A DNA stretch of 14,254 nt from a bacterium (Candidatus Ratteibacteria) CG_4_9_14_3_um_filter_41_21 (GCA_002791075.1 PFWI01000230.1:1-14254); one strand, 5' to 3'; counted from the first letter of the stretch, positions 9,501-14,254 are shown. Program-made: numbers and translations. The notes: generated by a model not told the origin, from the letters alone.

Positions 9501-11043
9501 TCTCCTTCTCTAAAAAGTTGCTATTTTTATCCAGAGGAGAATTGGCCTGGGCGATAGCGGATTTATCTTCTTCATCGGCTAACAAATATTCTATTTTATC
9601 GGTTACCTTTCCTTTTATTACCTTGCGGTAAGGCGTCATTAAAAAACCGAATTTATCTATTTCGCTATAGATAGCTAAGGATGTAATTAGTCCAATATTG
9701 CCTCCCTCCGGCGTTTCAATAGGGCAAATTCTTCCATAATGCGTGTGATGAACATCTCTTATTTCAAACCCTATTCTTTTCCTTTCGCTTATTCCCCCTT
9801 CTCCGATAGCGGTAAGTCTTCTCTTATGGGTTAATTCAGCAAGCGGGTTGGTCTGATCAAGAAATTGGCAAAGTTGACTCCGGTTAAAAAAATCGTTAAT
9901 GGCAACCGAGAAAGAACGGGAATTCACCAGATCCAGAACGGTGGTAATGTTTGGCCCTTGAAAAGTCGTCTTTTCCTTAATAAATCTTGATAGTCTTGCT
10001 AAGCCAATCTCTACATGAGACCTGATTAATTCGCCCACTCTCCTTACCCGTTTATTTCCCAAATGATCAATATCATCAACGTCTCCCTTTCCTTTTAACA
10101 GAGCAAGCAAATATTTCACAGTTTCAACAATGTCAGTTTTAGTTAGAGTTTGCCCTCCTAAATTTAAGTTAAATTTCTTGTTTAATTGTTCCCTTCCCGG
10201 CAAAGAAAGGTCGTAACTATATTTGTTGAAAAAAAGTTGTTCAAAATAAGTGGTAGCGATTTTGAGGTTTTTAGGATAGCCAGGCCGCAAGAGACTATAA
10301 ATTTTCAGAATTGCTTCATCAGAATTCTTTACATAATCCCGGTGCAAAGTGTTAAGAATGATTTCTTCTGCATTTTGTTGCCGGCCAAGAGCCTCCAAAA
10401 TTTCTTTATCCGTGTCATATCCCAAAGCCCGCAAAAAAGTAGTAGTAAAAACTTTACCTCTTTTTCCCAGGGAAACATACAACAGATTATTGTGAATGTT
10501 AAACTCAAGTCCTATCCCTCGCAGAGGAATGATTCTCGCTGAATATAATCTTTGTGCACCAAATGTTAGCTCCTCTTTAAAGTAAACTCCGGGAGATTTT
10601 TGAAGTTGCTGAATAACTACTTTTTCAACTCCATTAATAACAAAAGTTGCTCTTTCAGTCATTATCGGAAGAGCCCCAAGATAAATTTCCTGCTCTTTAA
10701 TTTCTTTGATCTTTTCAGCAGGAGAAGAATCTTTGCTCTCTCTTTTCTCTCTAATAATAAGACGAAATTTCACTTTAAGATTAAAAGCATAAGTAGTTTT
10801 GTTATATTGGCATTCGAGTTGGTTGTAGCGAGAGGCTTCCAGAGAATAACTCAAATATTCCAAAGTAAGAAGATTGTCATCGCTGGAAATAGGAAAAAAC
10901 TTTCGTAAAGCAGATTCTAATCCCTGGTCCTCCCTTTTTGATGGTTCGATATCCTTCTGAAGAAAATCTTCATAAGAAGAAAACTGACTTTTTAAGAGAT
11001 CAGGGATTTCCTCTAATAAAAAAATTTTTCTATCCTCTTTCAT
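3532..11043 (-). CDS. rpoBC: Fused RNA polymerase beta-beta' subunit (RpoBC)
   Basis: This single 2503-codon frame encodes both catalytic subunits of RNA polymerase. Residues 1-1178 are beta. The rifampicin cluster is 389-414 (SQLCQFLDQTNPLAELTHKRR), followed by ICPIETPEGGNIGLI, the active-site lysines K958 and K966 in KMSGRHGNKG, and the C-terminal clamp part EVWALEGYGAAYTLQEML up to LMKELRSLGLDVRI. About nine linker residues (1179-1187, GKNKQGKRE) lead straight into beta' at ISLCIASPQTIRSWSFGEVKK. Beta' has zinc site 1 (C1238, C1240, C1253, C1256), the catalytic NADFDGD (D1627, D1629, D1631), the trigger loop near 1924-1945 (STHGGRKGL) and zinc site 2 (C1963, C2037, C2044, C2047). It ends at GLKENVIIGSLIPAGTGF. 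No stop or frameshift interrupts it. Start ATG 11043 has a weak leader. Fusions are known in Helicobacter/Wolinella and Wolbachia. Confidence 0.96.
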   Translation of the reverse strand: MKEDRKIFLLEEIPDLLKSQFSSYEDFLQKDIEPSKREDQGLESALRKFFPISSDDNLLTLEYLSYSLEASRYNQLECQYNKTTYAFNLKVKFRLIIREKRESKDSSPAEKIKEIKEQEIYLGALPIMTERATFVINGVEKVVIQQLQKSPGVYFKEELTFGAQRLYSARIIPLRGIGLEFNIHNNLLYVSLGKRGKVFTTTFLRALGYDTDKEILEALGRQQNAEEIILNTLHRDYVKNSDEAILKIYSLLRPGYPKNLKIATTYFEQLFFNKYSYDLSLPGREQLNKKFNLNLGGQTLTKTDIVETVKYLLALLKGKGDVDDIDHLGNKRVRRVGELIRSHVEIGLARLSRFIKEKTTFQGPNITTVLDLVNSRSFSVAINDFFNRSQLCQFLDQTNPLAELTHKRRLTAIGEGGISERKRIGFEIRDVHHTHYGRICPIETPEGGNIGLITSLAIYSEIDKFGFLMTPYRKVIKGKVTDKIEYLLADEEDKSAIAQANSPLDKNSNFLEKEISVRFKGSFLRVSPSLVDYIDISPKQILSPTASLIPFLEHDDANRALMGCNMQRQTAPLIKPEPPLVKTGMERIIARDSKAVLQAELDGKVVDVDSRKIVIRSKSVLPLQLRDEVTQDCRKFLRLNQNTCLYQSPIVHKGEVVKKGQIISDGSAISQGELSLGRNVFVAFMSWYGYNFEDAILISEKLVKEDVYTSIHIKEFKIESRETVLGVEEITRDIPNLSEETLINLDEEGIIRIGAEVKPNDILVGKISPKGETELSSEERLLRVIFGEKAKDVSNTSLYVPPGISGIVVKVEKFSRCFQKKSNQEKKAERKEILKIQKDFNAKKNKILELGVERIKALIPSLQKNKFLTAFSGLKSYDFKKREKVKTKISALFKNRKEELKLSIKKLLELIIVEIDKINSQEAKLIDKIKKGDELPSDVIKRVIVEIAVKKSVAVGDKMSGRHGNKGVIARILPEEDMPYLADGTPVEIVLNPLGVPSRMNIGQILETHLGWAAKTLGISITTPVFESLSEEKIKNFLKKAHLPEDGKITLYDGTTGKPFIQKVTVGYIYMMKLIHLADEKMHARSVGSYSLVTQQPLGGRAQLGGQRFGEMEVWALEGYGAAYTLQEMLTVKSDDTVGRKKIYEAIVKEKNFSEQRIPQSFNVLMKELRSLGLDVRIGKNKQGKREISLCIASPQTIRSWSFGEVKKAETINYRTFKPEKDGLFCEKIFGPEKDWECACGKYKKIKHKGIICDRCGVEITTSDVRRERMGHIELASPVSYVWLFKSTGNWMGLLLEMPQSKLEMILYFERYVVIDPGESSYRKKELIKEEDYQKVKKCKGFKSGIGAEAVKELLKEIDLNRNESNLLRKIKSTKDRNKRKSLIKNLRITKGLQKSETKPEWLITNLIPVLPPDLRPLLPLDGGRFATSDLNDLYQRIINRNNRLRKLLKLRAPEIIIRNEKRMLQEAVDNLLDNGRHGKNPVLGRGNRPLKSISDSLRGKQGRFRQNLLGKRVDYSGRAVVVVGPELKINECGLPKAMALELFAPFILKELRKREYIHTISSAKKALEKNEPEVWEILENVVKDHLILLNRQPTLHRLSIQAFRPRLIEGNVITLHPLVCAAFNADFDGDQMAVHIPLSPEAQMEANLLMNAESHLFSPANGEPIVTPSQDIVVGCYYLTSIQPKESALKIYSDFKRVLADYRFGKLSLHNKIKVRLDREIVETSAGRIIFNEILPAGLGFKNCLINKSIMGELINEIFSKFGYQKTIKFLDEVKELGFKFATIGGISISTDDLIIPEKKNDLVEEAKSKTKTFEREYRKGVITDGERYNQVIDTWTSFTNKISEEVFRALEKKHGDEYINPVFIMVDSGARGTHAQVNQLAGMRGLMTKPTRKVTGGIGEVIETPVVSNFKEGLNVLEYFISTHGGRKGLVDTALKTAEAGYLSRRLVDVVQNVIVMEEDCGSIDGLFIGPIFEAEEIVVSLKERIVGRVALKNVVDIITDRIIVKKNEVITEEIADDILLAGIERIKIRSVLTCKSPKGVCRRCYGWNLATRRLAELGEAVGIVAAQSIGEPGTQLTLRTFHYGGIASRIVGESKIRSKYGGYVRLRNLKVATGKNEEKILLNKDGEIAIYDDRDREIEKYSSVVGAFLKVKEGAKVSKGALLAEWNPYVISIIAEKGGKVQFQDIKKGVTVREVVEKITRLKKKVVIEHKENLEPTILIEKDGKTVACYYLPVGANIMVKEGQMAKKTDLLAKIPRVSGKLQDITGGLPRVSELFEARQPKNPAILSKGNGVVKILKGSKGERIVQIKSSTGALQEETIPIGKHLNVSDGEYLMSGEKLTDGPIVLDDILKIGGEKRLREYLLNEVQEVYRLEGITINDKHLEVVIRQMLSKVKVTDPGDTLLLEDEEIDKFDFQKTNEKMLNKGKKPAKGGPIILGITRTALSCNSFISAASFQETTKVLTEAAVTGKVDPLYGLKENVIIGSLIPAGTGFVKQDKKL

Positions 11044-11066
11044 CTTTATCTACGTTTTTTTCGTAA

Positions 11067-11206
11067 AGGCTTGGAACATTCCCTGTAAGCGTGCCTTTAA
11101 AGATGCTCGCGGGCACGGTGTCCCATAGGGACGAGCGAGCAGATTTACAGAGTGCAAATTCCTCGCTGGGGAATTAAACGTGCCGCTGAAGGGAACTTCC
11201 GAGCCT
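11067..11206 (-). repeat. Structured intercistronic repeat, copy B (rplL-rpoBC spacer)
   Basis: This is the 140-bp second copy of the element at 2208-2349, in the same orientation. Positions 11079-11156 match copy A 2220-2297 with one difference (C11116 versus T2257, in an unpaired part of P3). The 30 bases at its rplL end are identical to copy A. The P2 hairpin (11157-11175) has a wholly different stem (AATTCC/GGAATT) but the same CCAGCGA loop. In the outer stem a G-C pair becomes G-U, keeping the fold. It starts inside the TAG stop of rplL and ends 23 bp before the rpoBC ATG. E. coli has an attenuator and RNase III site at this place; nothing here shows the same function. Confidence 0.85.
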
Positions 11207-11657
11207 ACTTTATTTCTACTTTAGCGCCAACTGCTTCCAATTTCTTTTTAATCTCTTCCGCTTCTTTTTTCTCTATTTTCTCCTTAATAGGCTTCGGAGC
11301 AGACTCTACAAAATCTTTTGATTCTTTCAATCCTAAATTAGTAATGGATCTTATCTCTTTGATTACCGGAATTTTCTTTTCCCCTACTTCAGTTAAAATT
11401 ACGTCGAAAGAAGTTTTTTCTTCTTCTTTAGCAGGAGCTTCTCCGCCAGCAGATGCTTGCGGTGAAGCAGCAACAGGAAAAGAAGCGCTTACCCCAAACT
11501 TCTCCTCCAAAGCTTTTATTAATTCCGATAATTCTAAAATATTCATATTTCCAATTGCCGCAACAAAATCTTCTTTAGAAATTGTTTTTTCTCCTTTTTT
11601 CTCTACAACTTTTTTCTCCTTCTTTGCAGATTTAACCACTTTTTTTTCCGCGATCAT
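11205..11657 (-). CDS. rplL: Large-subunit ribosomal protein L7/L12 with a lysine-rich N-terminal extension
   Basis: L7/L12 is the multicopy stalk protein that recruits and activates the translational GTPases, including EF-G encoded downstream. The product is 150 residues against about 120-128 for the family. Residues about 1-25 are an unusual lysine-rich extension (MIAEKKVVKSAKKEKKVVEK...). The dimerisation domain follows (ISKEDFVAAIGNMNILELSELIKALEEKFGV, about 26-56), then an Ala/Pro/Glu hinge (about 57-82) and the C-terminal factor-binding domain with LGLKESKDFVESAPK and EEIKKKLEAVGAKVEIK. The start is well supported by GGGGAG five bases upstream, the clearest ribosome site in the window. 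The TAG stop overlaps the first two bases of the structured repeat at 11067-11206. Confidence 0.95.
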   Translation of the reverse strand: MIAEKKVVKSAKKEKKVVEKKGEKTISKEDFVAAIGNMNILELSELIKALEEKFGVSASFPVAASPQASAGGEAPAKEEEKTSFDVILTEVGEKKIPVIKEIRSITNLGLKESKDFVESAPKPIKEKIEKKEAEEIKKKLEAVGAKVEIK

Positions 11658-11662
11658 TTTAT

Positions 11663-11668
11663 CTCCCC
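11663..11668 (-). promoter_or_regulatory. Strong Shine-Dalgarno site of rplL
   Basis: The minus strand reads GGGGAG followed by five A/T bases and the ATG of rplL. It is the only textbook ribosome-binding site among the ten genes. It fits the need for several L7/L12 copies per ribosome, and it supports the start that includes the lysine-rich extension. Confidence 0.8.
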
Positions 11669-11676
11669 TTTTTTCT

Positions 11677-11739
11677 AACCACGAATTATACGAATTAACC
11701 GAATTTATTTAATTAGTGAAATTCGAGCAATTCGTGGTT
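11677..11739. repeat. Palindrome R2 between rplJ and rplL
   Basis: AACCACGAATT (11677-11687) is perfectly complementary to AATTCGTGGTT (11729-11739), and inner CGAATT (11691-11696) pairs with AATTCG (11720-11725), with a small internal loop between. The repeat fills the 84-bp spacer. It begins two to three bases after the rplJ stop and ends just before the rplL Shine-Dalgarno. A related half-copy lies at 35-64 and another near 3523-3534. Confidence 0.8.
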
Positions 11740-11741
11740 GT

Positions 11742-12266
11742 TTATTTCTTTTTCTTTATATTATTTAGCACCTTAATAAAATTATAAACAGGTGCCTGTA
11801 ACAGATTTAAAAATCGCACTAAAGGAAGCGATAGCATACCTACTAATTTTGCCTTAAGAACTTCCCGAGAAGGTAATTTTGCCAATGATTGAATCTCGCC
11901 AGAAGAAAAAATTCTACCACGATGATATCCCGCTTTGATCTTAAAAGATTCAAACTCTTTTTCAAAGCTTGTTAAAATTTTTGCGATCTCTTGGACATTC
12001 TCTTCATCAGTAAGAACAAAACCTATTACCTCATTTAAATTTTCTAAATGAGGCACGAAGTTTTCCAAATAAAGTTTTTTTAAAGCTATCAGCGTAAGAT
12101 TTTTCTTTACTACCTTACAATTCCCTCCCTTTTCTTTTAATCTTTGTCGTAAATTCGTAACTTGTGGAACAGAAAGGGAAGAAAAATTTATTAAAAGAGA
12201 AATGTTAGCATCCTCAAATATTTTTGTCAATTCCAGAACTTTCTTTTCGTTTTCTTTCCTGGGCAT
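11742..12266 (-). CDS. rplJ: Large-subunit ribosomal protein L10
   Basis: L10 anchors the L7/L12 dimers to the stalk base on 23S rRNA beside L11. At 174 residues it has normal length. The N-terminal globular domain shows the family features LLINFSSLSVPQVTNLRQRLKE and KVVKKNLTLIALKK (about 24-65), and the C-terminal part ends in a helix with a lysine cluster (NNIKKKK) where L12 dimers dock. The start ATG has only a weak leader (GATAAAGATG), the same octamer-like context as rpoBC. It starts 12 bp after rplA, which leaves no space for the long L10 leader RNA that regulates rplJL in E. coli and Bacillus, so control must be exerted elsewhere or be absent. Confidence 0.94.
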   Translation of the reverse strand: MPRKENEKKVLELTKIFEDANISLLINFSSLSVPQVTNLRQRLKEKGGNCKVVKKNLTLIALKKLYLENFVPHLENLNEVIGFVLTDEENVQEIAKILTSFEKEFESFKIKAGYHRGRIFSSGEIQSLAKLPSREVLKAKLVGMLSLPLVRFLNLLQAPVYNFIKVLNNIKKKK

Positions 12267-12278
12267 CTTTATCTTTGT

Positions 12279-12944
12279 TTAATTTTTTAACCTCAATGAA
12301 GGGGACATGGTGAAACTGAGAGACCAAGACTTAATGCCTTGGCTCTTGGGCAAAAGATTTTTCACCGAAGTTACCGTCACATTTATATTTTCTATTAAAT
12401 CAGATTCTTTAAACGAAATTTTACCTACCGGCAGATGAATATTTCCCCCCTCATCCATTTTAAATTGAACCTGACCTTTTTTTATCTTCTCTATTCTTTC
12501 TCCTATTTCATTCGTAATAGTGCCGGCCTTAGGAGTAGGCATTAAACCTTTAGGTCCTAAATAGCGGCCAACTTTTGAAACTTCTTTCGCGCAATCCGGG
12601 GTGGTAACAACAACATTAAAATCGCTCCAACCTTTGTTTATCTTTTCCAGAAATTCCTCGAATCCAACAAAATCTGCTTTAGCATCCTTTGCCTCTTTAA
12701 CTTTTTCGCCTTTCACTAAAGCAAGAATTTTTACCTTCTTACCTGTGCCATGAGGAAGATCGATCAGTCCTCTCGTTATCTCACCTTTCTTGGGCACTAA
12801 AAGATGAAAAGCTAATTCTACCGTTTCATCAAATTTAGAAGATCCTTTGATTTTTTTGAGAATAGAGATTGCCTCTGAAATCTCATAAATTTTATTCTGA
12901 TCAATTAATTTTAAAGCTTCCCGATATTTTTTTGACCTTTTCAT
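12279..12944 (-). CDS. rplA: Large-subunit ribosomal protein L1
   Basis: L1 forms the mobile stalk that helps release E-site tRNA, and in many bacteria it represses its own rplKA mRNA. The 221-residue product is slightly shorter than typical (about 230), the shortfall being at the C-terminus. It shows the L1 pattern: KKYREALKLID at the N-terminus, FDETVELAFHL (about 38-48), the PHGTGK loop (about 65-70) and the strongly conserved RYLGPKGLMPTPKAGTIT segment (about 127-144). The ATG overlaps the rplK stop (ATGA). rplJ begins 12 bp after the stop. Repression by L1 is possible by family precedent, but I did not identify a binding site. Confidence 0.95.
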   Translation of the reverse strand: MKRSKKYREALKLIDQNKIYEISEAISILKKIKGSSKFDETVELAFHLLVPKKGEITRGLIDLPHGTGKKVKILALVKGEKVKEAKDAKADFVGFEEFLEKINKGWSDFNVVVTTPDCAKEVSKVGRYLGPKGLMPTPKAGTITNEIGERIEKIKKGQVQFKMDEGGNIHLPVGKISFKESDLIENINVTVTSVKNLLPKSQGIKSWSLSFTMSPSLRLKN

Positions 12945-13363
12945 TCTACTTCAATGCCCATACTTTTAGCTGTTCCTTCAATTATCTTAACCGCTTGTTT
13001 TAAATCTCTGGTATTAAGATCTTCCAACTTTAATTTAGCAATTTCCTCTACATCTTCTTTTTTGACCTTGCCAATTTTCTCCTTATTCGGAGTGCCAGAA
13101 GCTTTAGCGATACCGGCGGCCTTCTTCAAGAGAGATGAAGCGGGAGAAGATTTTAAAAGATAGGAAAATGAGCGGTCTTCGTAGATAGTAACTACTGCGG
13201 GAATAATCATTCCTTCCTTCCCCTTAGTTTTCTCATTAAATGAGTTGCAAAATTCCATTATGTTAATCCCATGTTGCCCTAAGGCAGGGCCAATAGGAGG
13301 AGAGGGAGATGCCTGCCCTGCAGGTATTTGCAACTTTACCAAAGCTTTAATTTTCTTCGCCAT
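12941..13363 (-). CDS. rplK: Large-subunit ribosomal protein L11
   Basis: L11 binds the 23S rRNA GTPase-associated region together with L10 and takes part in EF-G and RelA signalling on the ribosome. At 140 residues it has the usual length. The N-terminal domain carries the hallmark proline-rich element (residues about 14-30: PAGQASPSPPIGPALGQHG, then INI). The C-terminal rRNA-binding domain holds KKAAGIAKASGTPN (about 81-94) and ends near IEGTAKSMGIEVE. There is no good Shine-Dalgarno before the ATG; the leader is A-rich. The last codons overlap the rplA start by four bases (ATGA), so L1 translation is probably coupled to L11. Confidence 0.96.
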   Translation of the reverse strand: MAKKIKALVKLQIPAGQASPSPPIGPALGQHGINIMEFCNSFNEKTKGKEGMIIPAVVTIYEDRSFSYLLKSSPASSLLKKAAGIAKASGTPNKEKIGKVKKEDVEEIAKLKLEDLNTRDLKQAVKIIEGTAKSMGIEVE

Positions 13364-13381
13364 ATTATTTTTTGAGGTTCT

Positions 13382-13903
13382 TTAAACTTTCTCTACTTGC
13401 CAGTATTCTAATTCAACCAGCGTTGCTCTGCCAAAAATAAAAACACTCACTTTTAATTTTTCCTTATCAGGTTTTACTTCCTTGATAATACCGCTAAAAT
13501 TGGCAAATGGGCCATCTTTAATTTCTATATGCTCTCCCTTTTCAAATTCTAATCTGGGAGCAGGCTTTTTCTTTTCCTCTAAGACATTTAGAAGCGTTTG
13601 AATTTCCTCTTCCGGTAAAGGGGTAGGCATATTTCCTTCTCCTAAAATATCTAAGACACCTGGAATGGATTGTATCCTATACCAGATTTCTTCGTTAAAA
13701 TCCATTTTTACCAGGATATATCCGGGAAGAAATTCTCGGGGGCTTATCTTCCTTTGCCCTTTGACGATTTCCGTGATTTCTTCAGTAGGGACAATTACCT
13801 CAAAGATATTACTTTCTCCCTGTTTAATAAAATGATCAAGCAAAGATTTAACTTTTTTCTCCTGACCTGCCCTCGTATGAACTACATACCAACTCTTAAC
13901 CAT
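13382..13903 (-). CDS. nusG: Transcription termination/antitermination factor NusG
   Basis: NusG binds the clamp of RNA polymerase, suppresses pausing, and through its KOW domain can contact ribosomal S10 or Rho. The 173-residue product has an NGN domain (about 1-110; starts MVKSWYVVHTRAGQEKKV, with the conserved PGYILVKM strand near 60-67 and IPGVLDILG near 80-90). A C-terminal KOW domain (about 118-173) follows, with IKDGPFANFSGIIKEV. The frame stays open upstream to 14065, but I chose the ATG at 13903 because family homology begins exactly there and the upstream codons overlap secE. A GGAGAG lies about 13 nt upstream, farther than ideal. rplK follows after 18 bp, consistent with one transcript. 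Confidence 0.95.
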   Translation of the reverse strand: MVKSWYVVHTRAGQEKKVKSLLDHFIKQGESNIFEVIVPTEEITEIVKGQRKISPREFLPGYILVKMDFNEEIWYRIQSIPGVLDILGEGNMPTPLPEEEIQTLLNVLEEKKKPAPRLEFEKGEHIEIKDGPFANFSGIIKEVKPDKEKLKVSVFIFGRATLVELEYWQVEKV

Positions 13904-13917
13904 AATAAATTTGGGCT

Positions 13918-13977
13918 CTCCGAAAAGTGCACTGACAAAAGCTTCTTCTGATATTGTTGATGAAGGACTTTTTGGAG
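13918..13977 (-). other. Inverted repeat in the secE-nusG spacer
   Basis: In the 82-bp spacer CTCCAAAAAGT can pair with ACTTTTCGGAG (10 of 11 positions), with a loop of about 38 bases. The downstream arm includes GGAG, the only Shine-Dalgarno-like bases ahead of nusG. Folding would hide them, so it might modulate nusG translation. This is inference from one sequence. Confidence 0.35.
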
Positions 13978-13985
13978 TGTCTTTT

Positions 13986-14168
13986 CTATCTGAAGAAAAT
14001 GCTAATAAACCTGGAAAAAAGCGCATCCACTGTTCCCGTGAGCATTGAAAGTAAAATTGTAACAAAAAGAACTAAAATTGTAAATTTCTGCAGAATCTTC
14101 CTTGCCGGCCAAGACACCTTCCTAAATTCTATAGATATATCATGAAAAAATTCTTTTATCTTAGGCAT
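13986..14168 (-). CDS. secE: Preprotein translocase subunit SecE
   Basis: SecE is the small essential membrane subunit that clamps SecY in the SecYEG protein-export channel. The 60-residue product has the single-span architecture usual outside the gammaproteobacteria: an amphipathic N-terminal helix (about 1-25) with the family pattern FFHDISIEFRKVSWPAR, where the basic-V-x-W-P-x-R signature is clear, then one hydrophobic segment (about 29-52) and a short tail. The ATG start places MPKIKEFF at the N-terminus, as in other SecE proteins. No Shine-Dalgarno sequence is visible in the AT-rich leader. It is the first gene of the run and lies just before nusG, the classical secE-nusG pairing. Identification rests on the W-P motif, size and context. 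Confidence 0.93.
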   Translation of the reverse strand: MPKIKEFFHDISIEFRKVSWPARKILQKFTILVLFVTILLSMLTGTVDALFSRFISIFFR

Positions 14169-14213
14169 AATAGTGTAAAAACGTAAGAGTTAAGTTATCC
14201 TGAAATACCATAT

Positions 14214-14247
14214 GATTACAGTGATTATAAAGGAGATTACAGTGATT
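14214..14247. repeat. Tandem 13-bp repeat upstream of secE
   Basis: GATTACAGTGATT occurs at 14214-14226 and again at 14235-14247 on the plus strand, 21 bp apart start to start, which is two helical turns. It may be an interspersed spacer repeat like the others in this operon, or a paired protein-binding site ahead of the operon. The window ends too soon to see whether the array continues. Confidence 0.65.
14224..14229 (-). promoter_or_regulatory. Possible -10 box for the secE operon
   Basis: The minus strand reads TATAAT here, 55 bases before the secE ATG. No good -35 hexamer is seen 16-18 bases further up (the sequence there is ATAAAA-like and reaches the window edge), and the box overlaps the tandem repeat. 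In such AT-rich DNA a chance match is quite possible. Confidence 0.3.
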
Positions 14248-14254
14248 TTTATCT

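Noticed and set aside
4931..10908. Many plus-strand reading frames of 60-118 codons inside rpoBC
   Set aside because: Shadows of the long minus-strand gene; no recognisable domain or ribosome site.
3532..11043. Intein or intron explaining the very long polymerase frame
   Set aside because: Both halves are continuous polymerase sequence of normal length; no intein splicing motifs or foreign block are seen.
11152..11712. 186-codon plus-strand reading frame opposite rplL
   Set aside because: It is the antisense shadow of a clearly real rplL and crosses two repeats; the composition reflects lysine-rich codons read backwards.
13904..14065. In-frame upstream extension of nusG
   Set aside because: It overlaps secE and lacks NGN homology; the NusG family begins at MVKSWYVVHT.
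14214..14247. CRISPR array from the tandem repeat
   Set aside because: Only two 13-bp units with an 8-bp spacer; far too short for repeats and spacers.
14169..14254. tRNA-Trp, often found upstream of secE
   Set aside because: No cloverleaf or CCA-proximal acceptor stem is visible in these 86 bases.

Overview
The window is a bacterial information-processing operon read entirely from the minus strand. In transcription order it holds secE, nusG, rplK, rplA, rplJ, rplL, a single fused rpoB-rpoC, rpsL, rpsG and fusA. Gene order, the bacterial-type proteins, AT-rich composition (roughly 38% GC by eye) and short spacers all point to a bacterial chromosome. No gene here pins down the phylum. The family of short palindromic spacer repeats (ACCACAAAG.., AACCACGAATT.., ATCACTGTAATC..) recalls repeats I associate with uncultured candidate-phylum genomes, but that is only an impression.

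From the right edge: 14169-14254 is the secE leader, with a tandem 13-bp repeat and a TATAAT box. secE and nusG (protein export; transcription elongation) are separated by an 82-bp spacer with a hairpin. nusG-rplK-rplA-rplJ are tightly packed (18-bp gap, 4-bp ATGA overlap, 12-bp gap), so there is no room for a separate L10 leader. An 84-bp spacer with a palindrome separates rplJ from rplL. The rplL-rpoBC spacer (161 bp) and the rpsG-fusA spacer (190 bp) each carry one copy of a GC-rich structured element of about 140 bp. The rpoBC-rpsL and rpsL-rpsG spacers carry other imperfect palindromes. The left edge, downstream of fusA, holds half-copies of two of these repeats.

The two most notable things are: (1) rpoB and rpoC are one 2503-codon reading frame with a junction of only about 9 residues and all catalytic motifs intact; (2) the two structured repeats. 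These begin exactly at the stop codon of the upstream gene and are almost identical over 78 and 30 nt. Yet between those blocks they carry a hairpin whose stem sequence is completely different in the two copies while remaining perfectly self-complementary around an identical 7-nt loop. Both copies sit directly before the genes for the two largest proteins of the operon, RpoBC and EF-G. This could be an undescribed structured RNA or a non-autonomous mobile palindromic element.

Together the genes make the L11/L1 stalk base, the L10-L7/L12 stalk, the catalytic core of RNA polymerase, the decoding and head proteins S12 and S7 of the small subunit, and the translocase EF-G that works at that stalk. 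NusG couples polymerase to ribosome and SecE serves the translocon. No mobile-element protein, tRNA, rRNA or CRISPR array was seen, and no gene-free stretch exceeds 300 bp.
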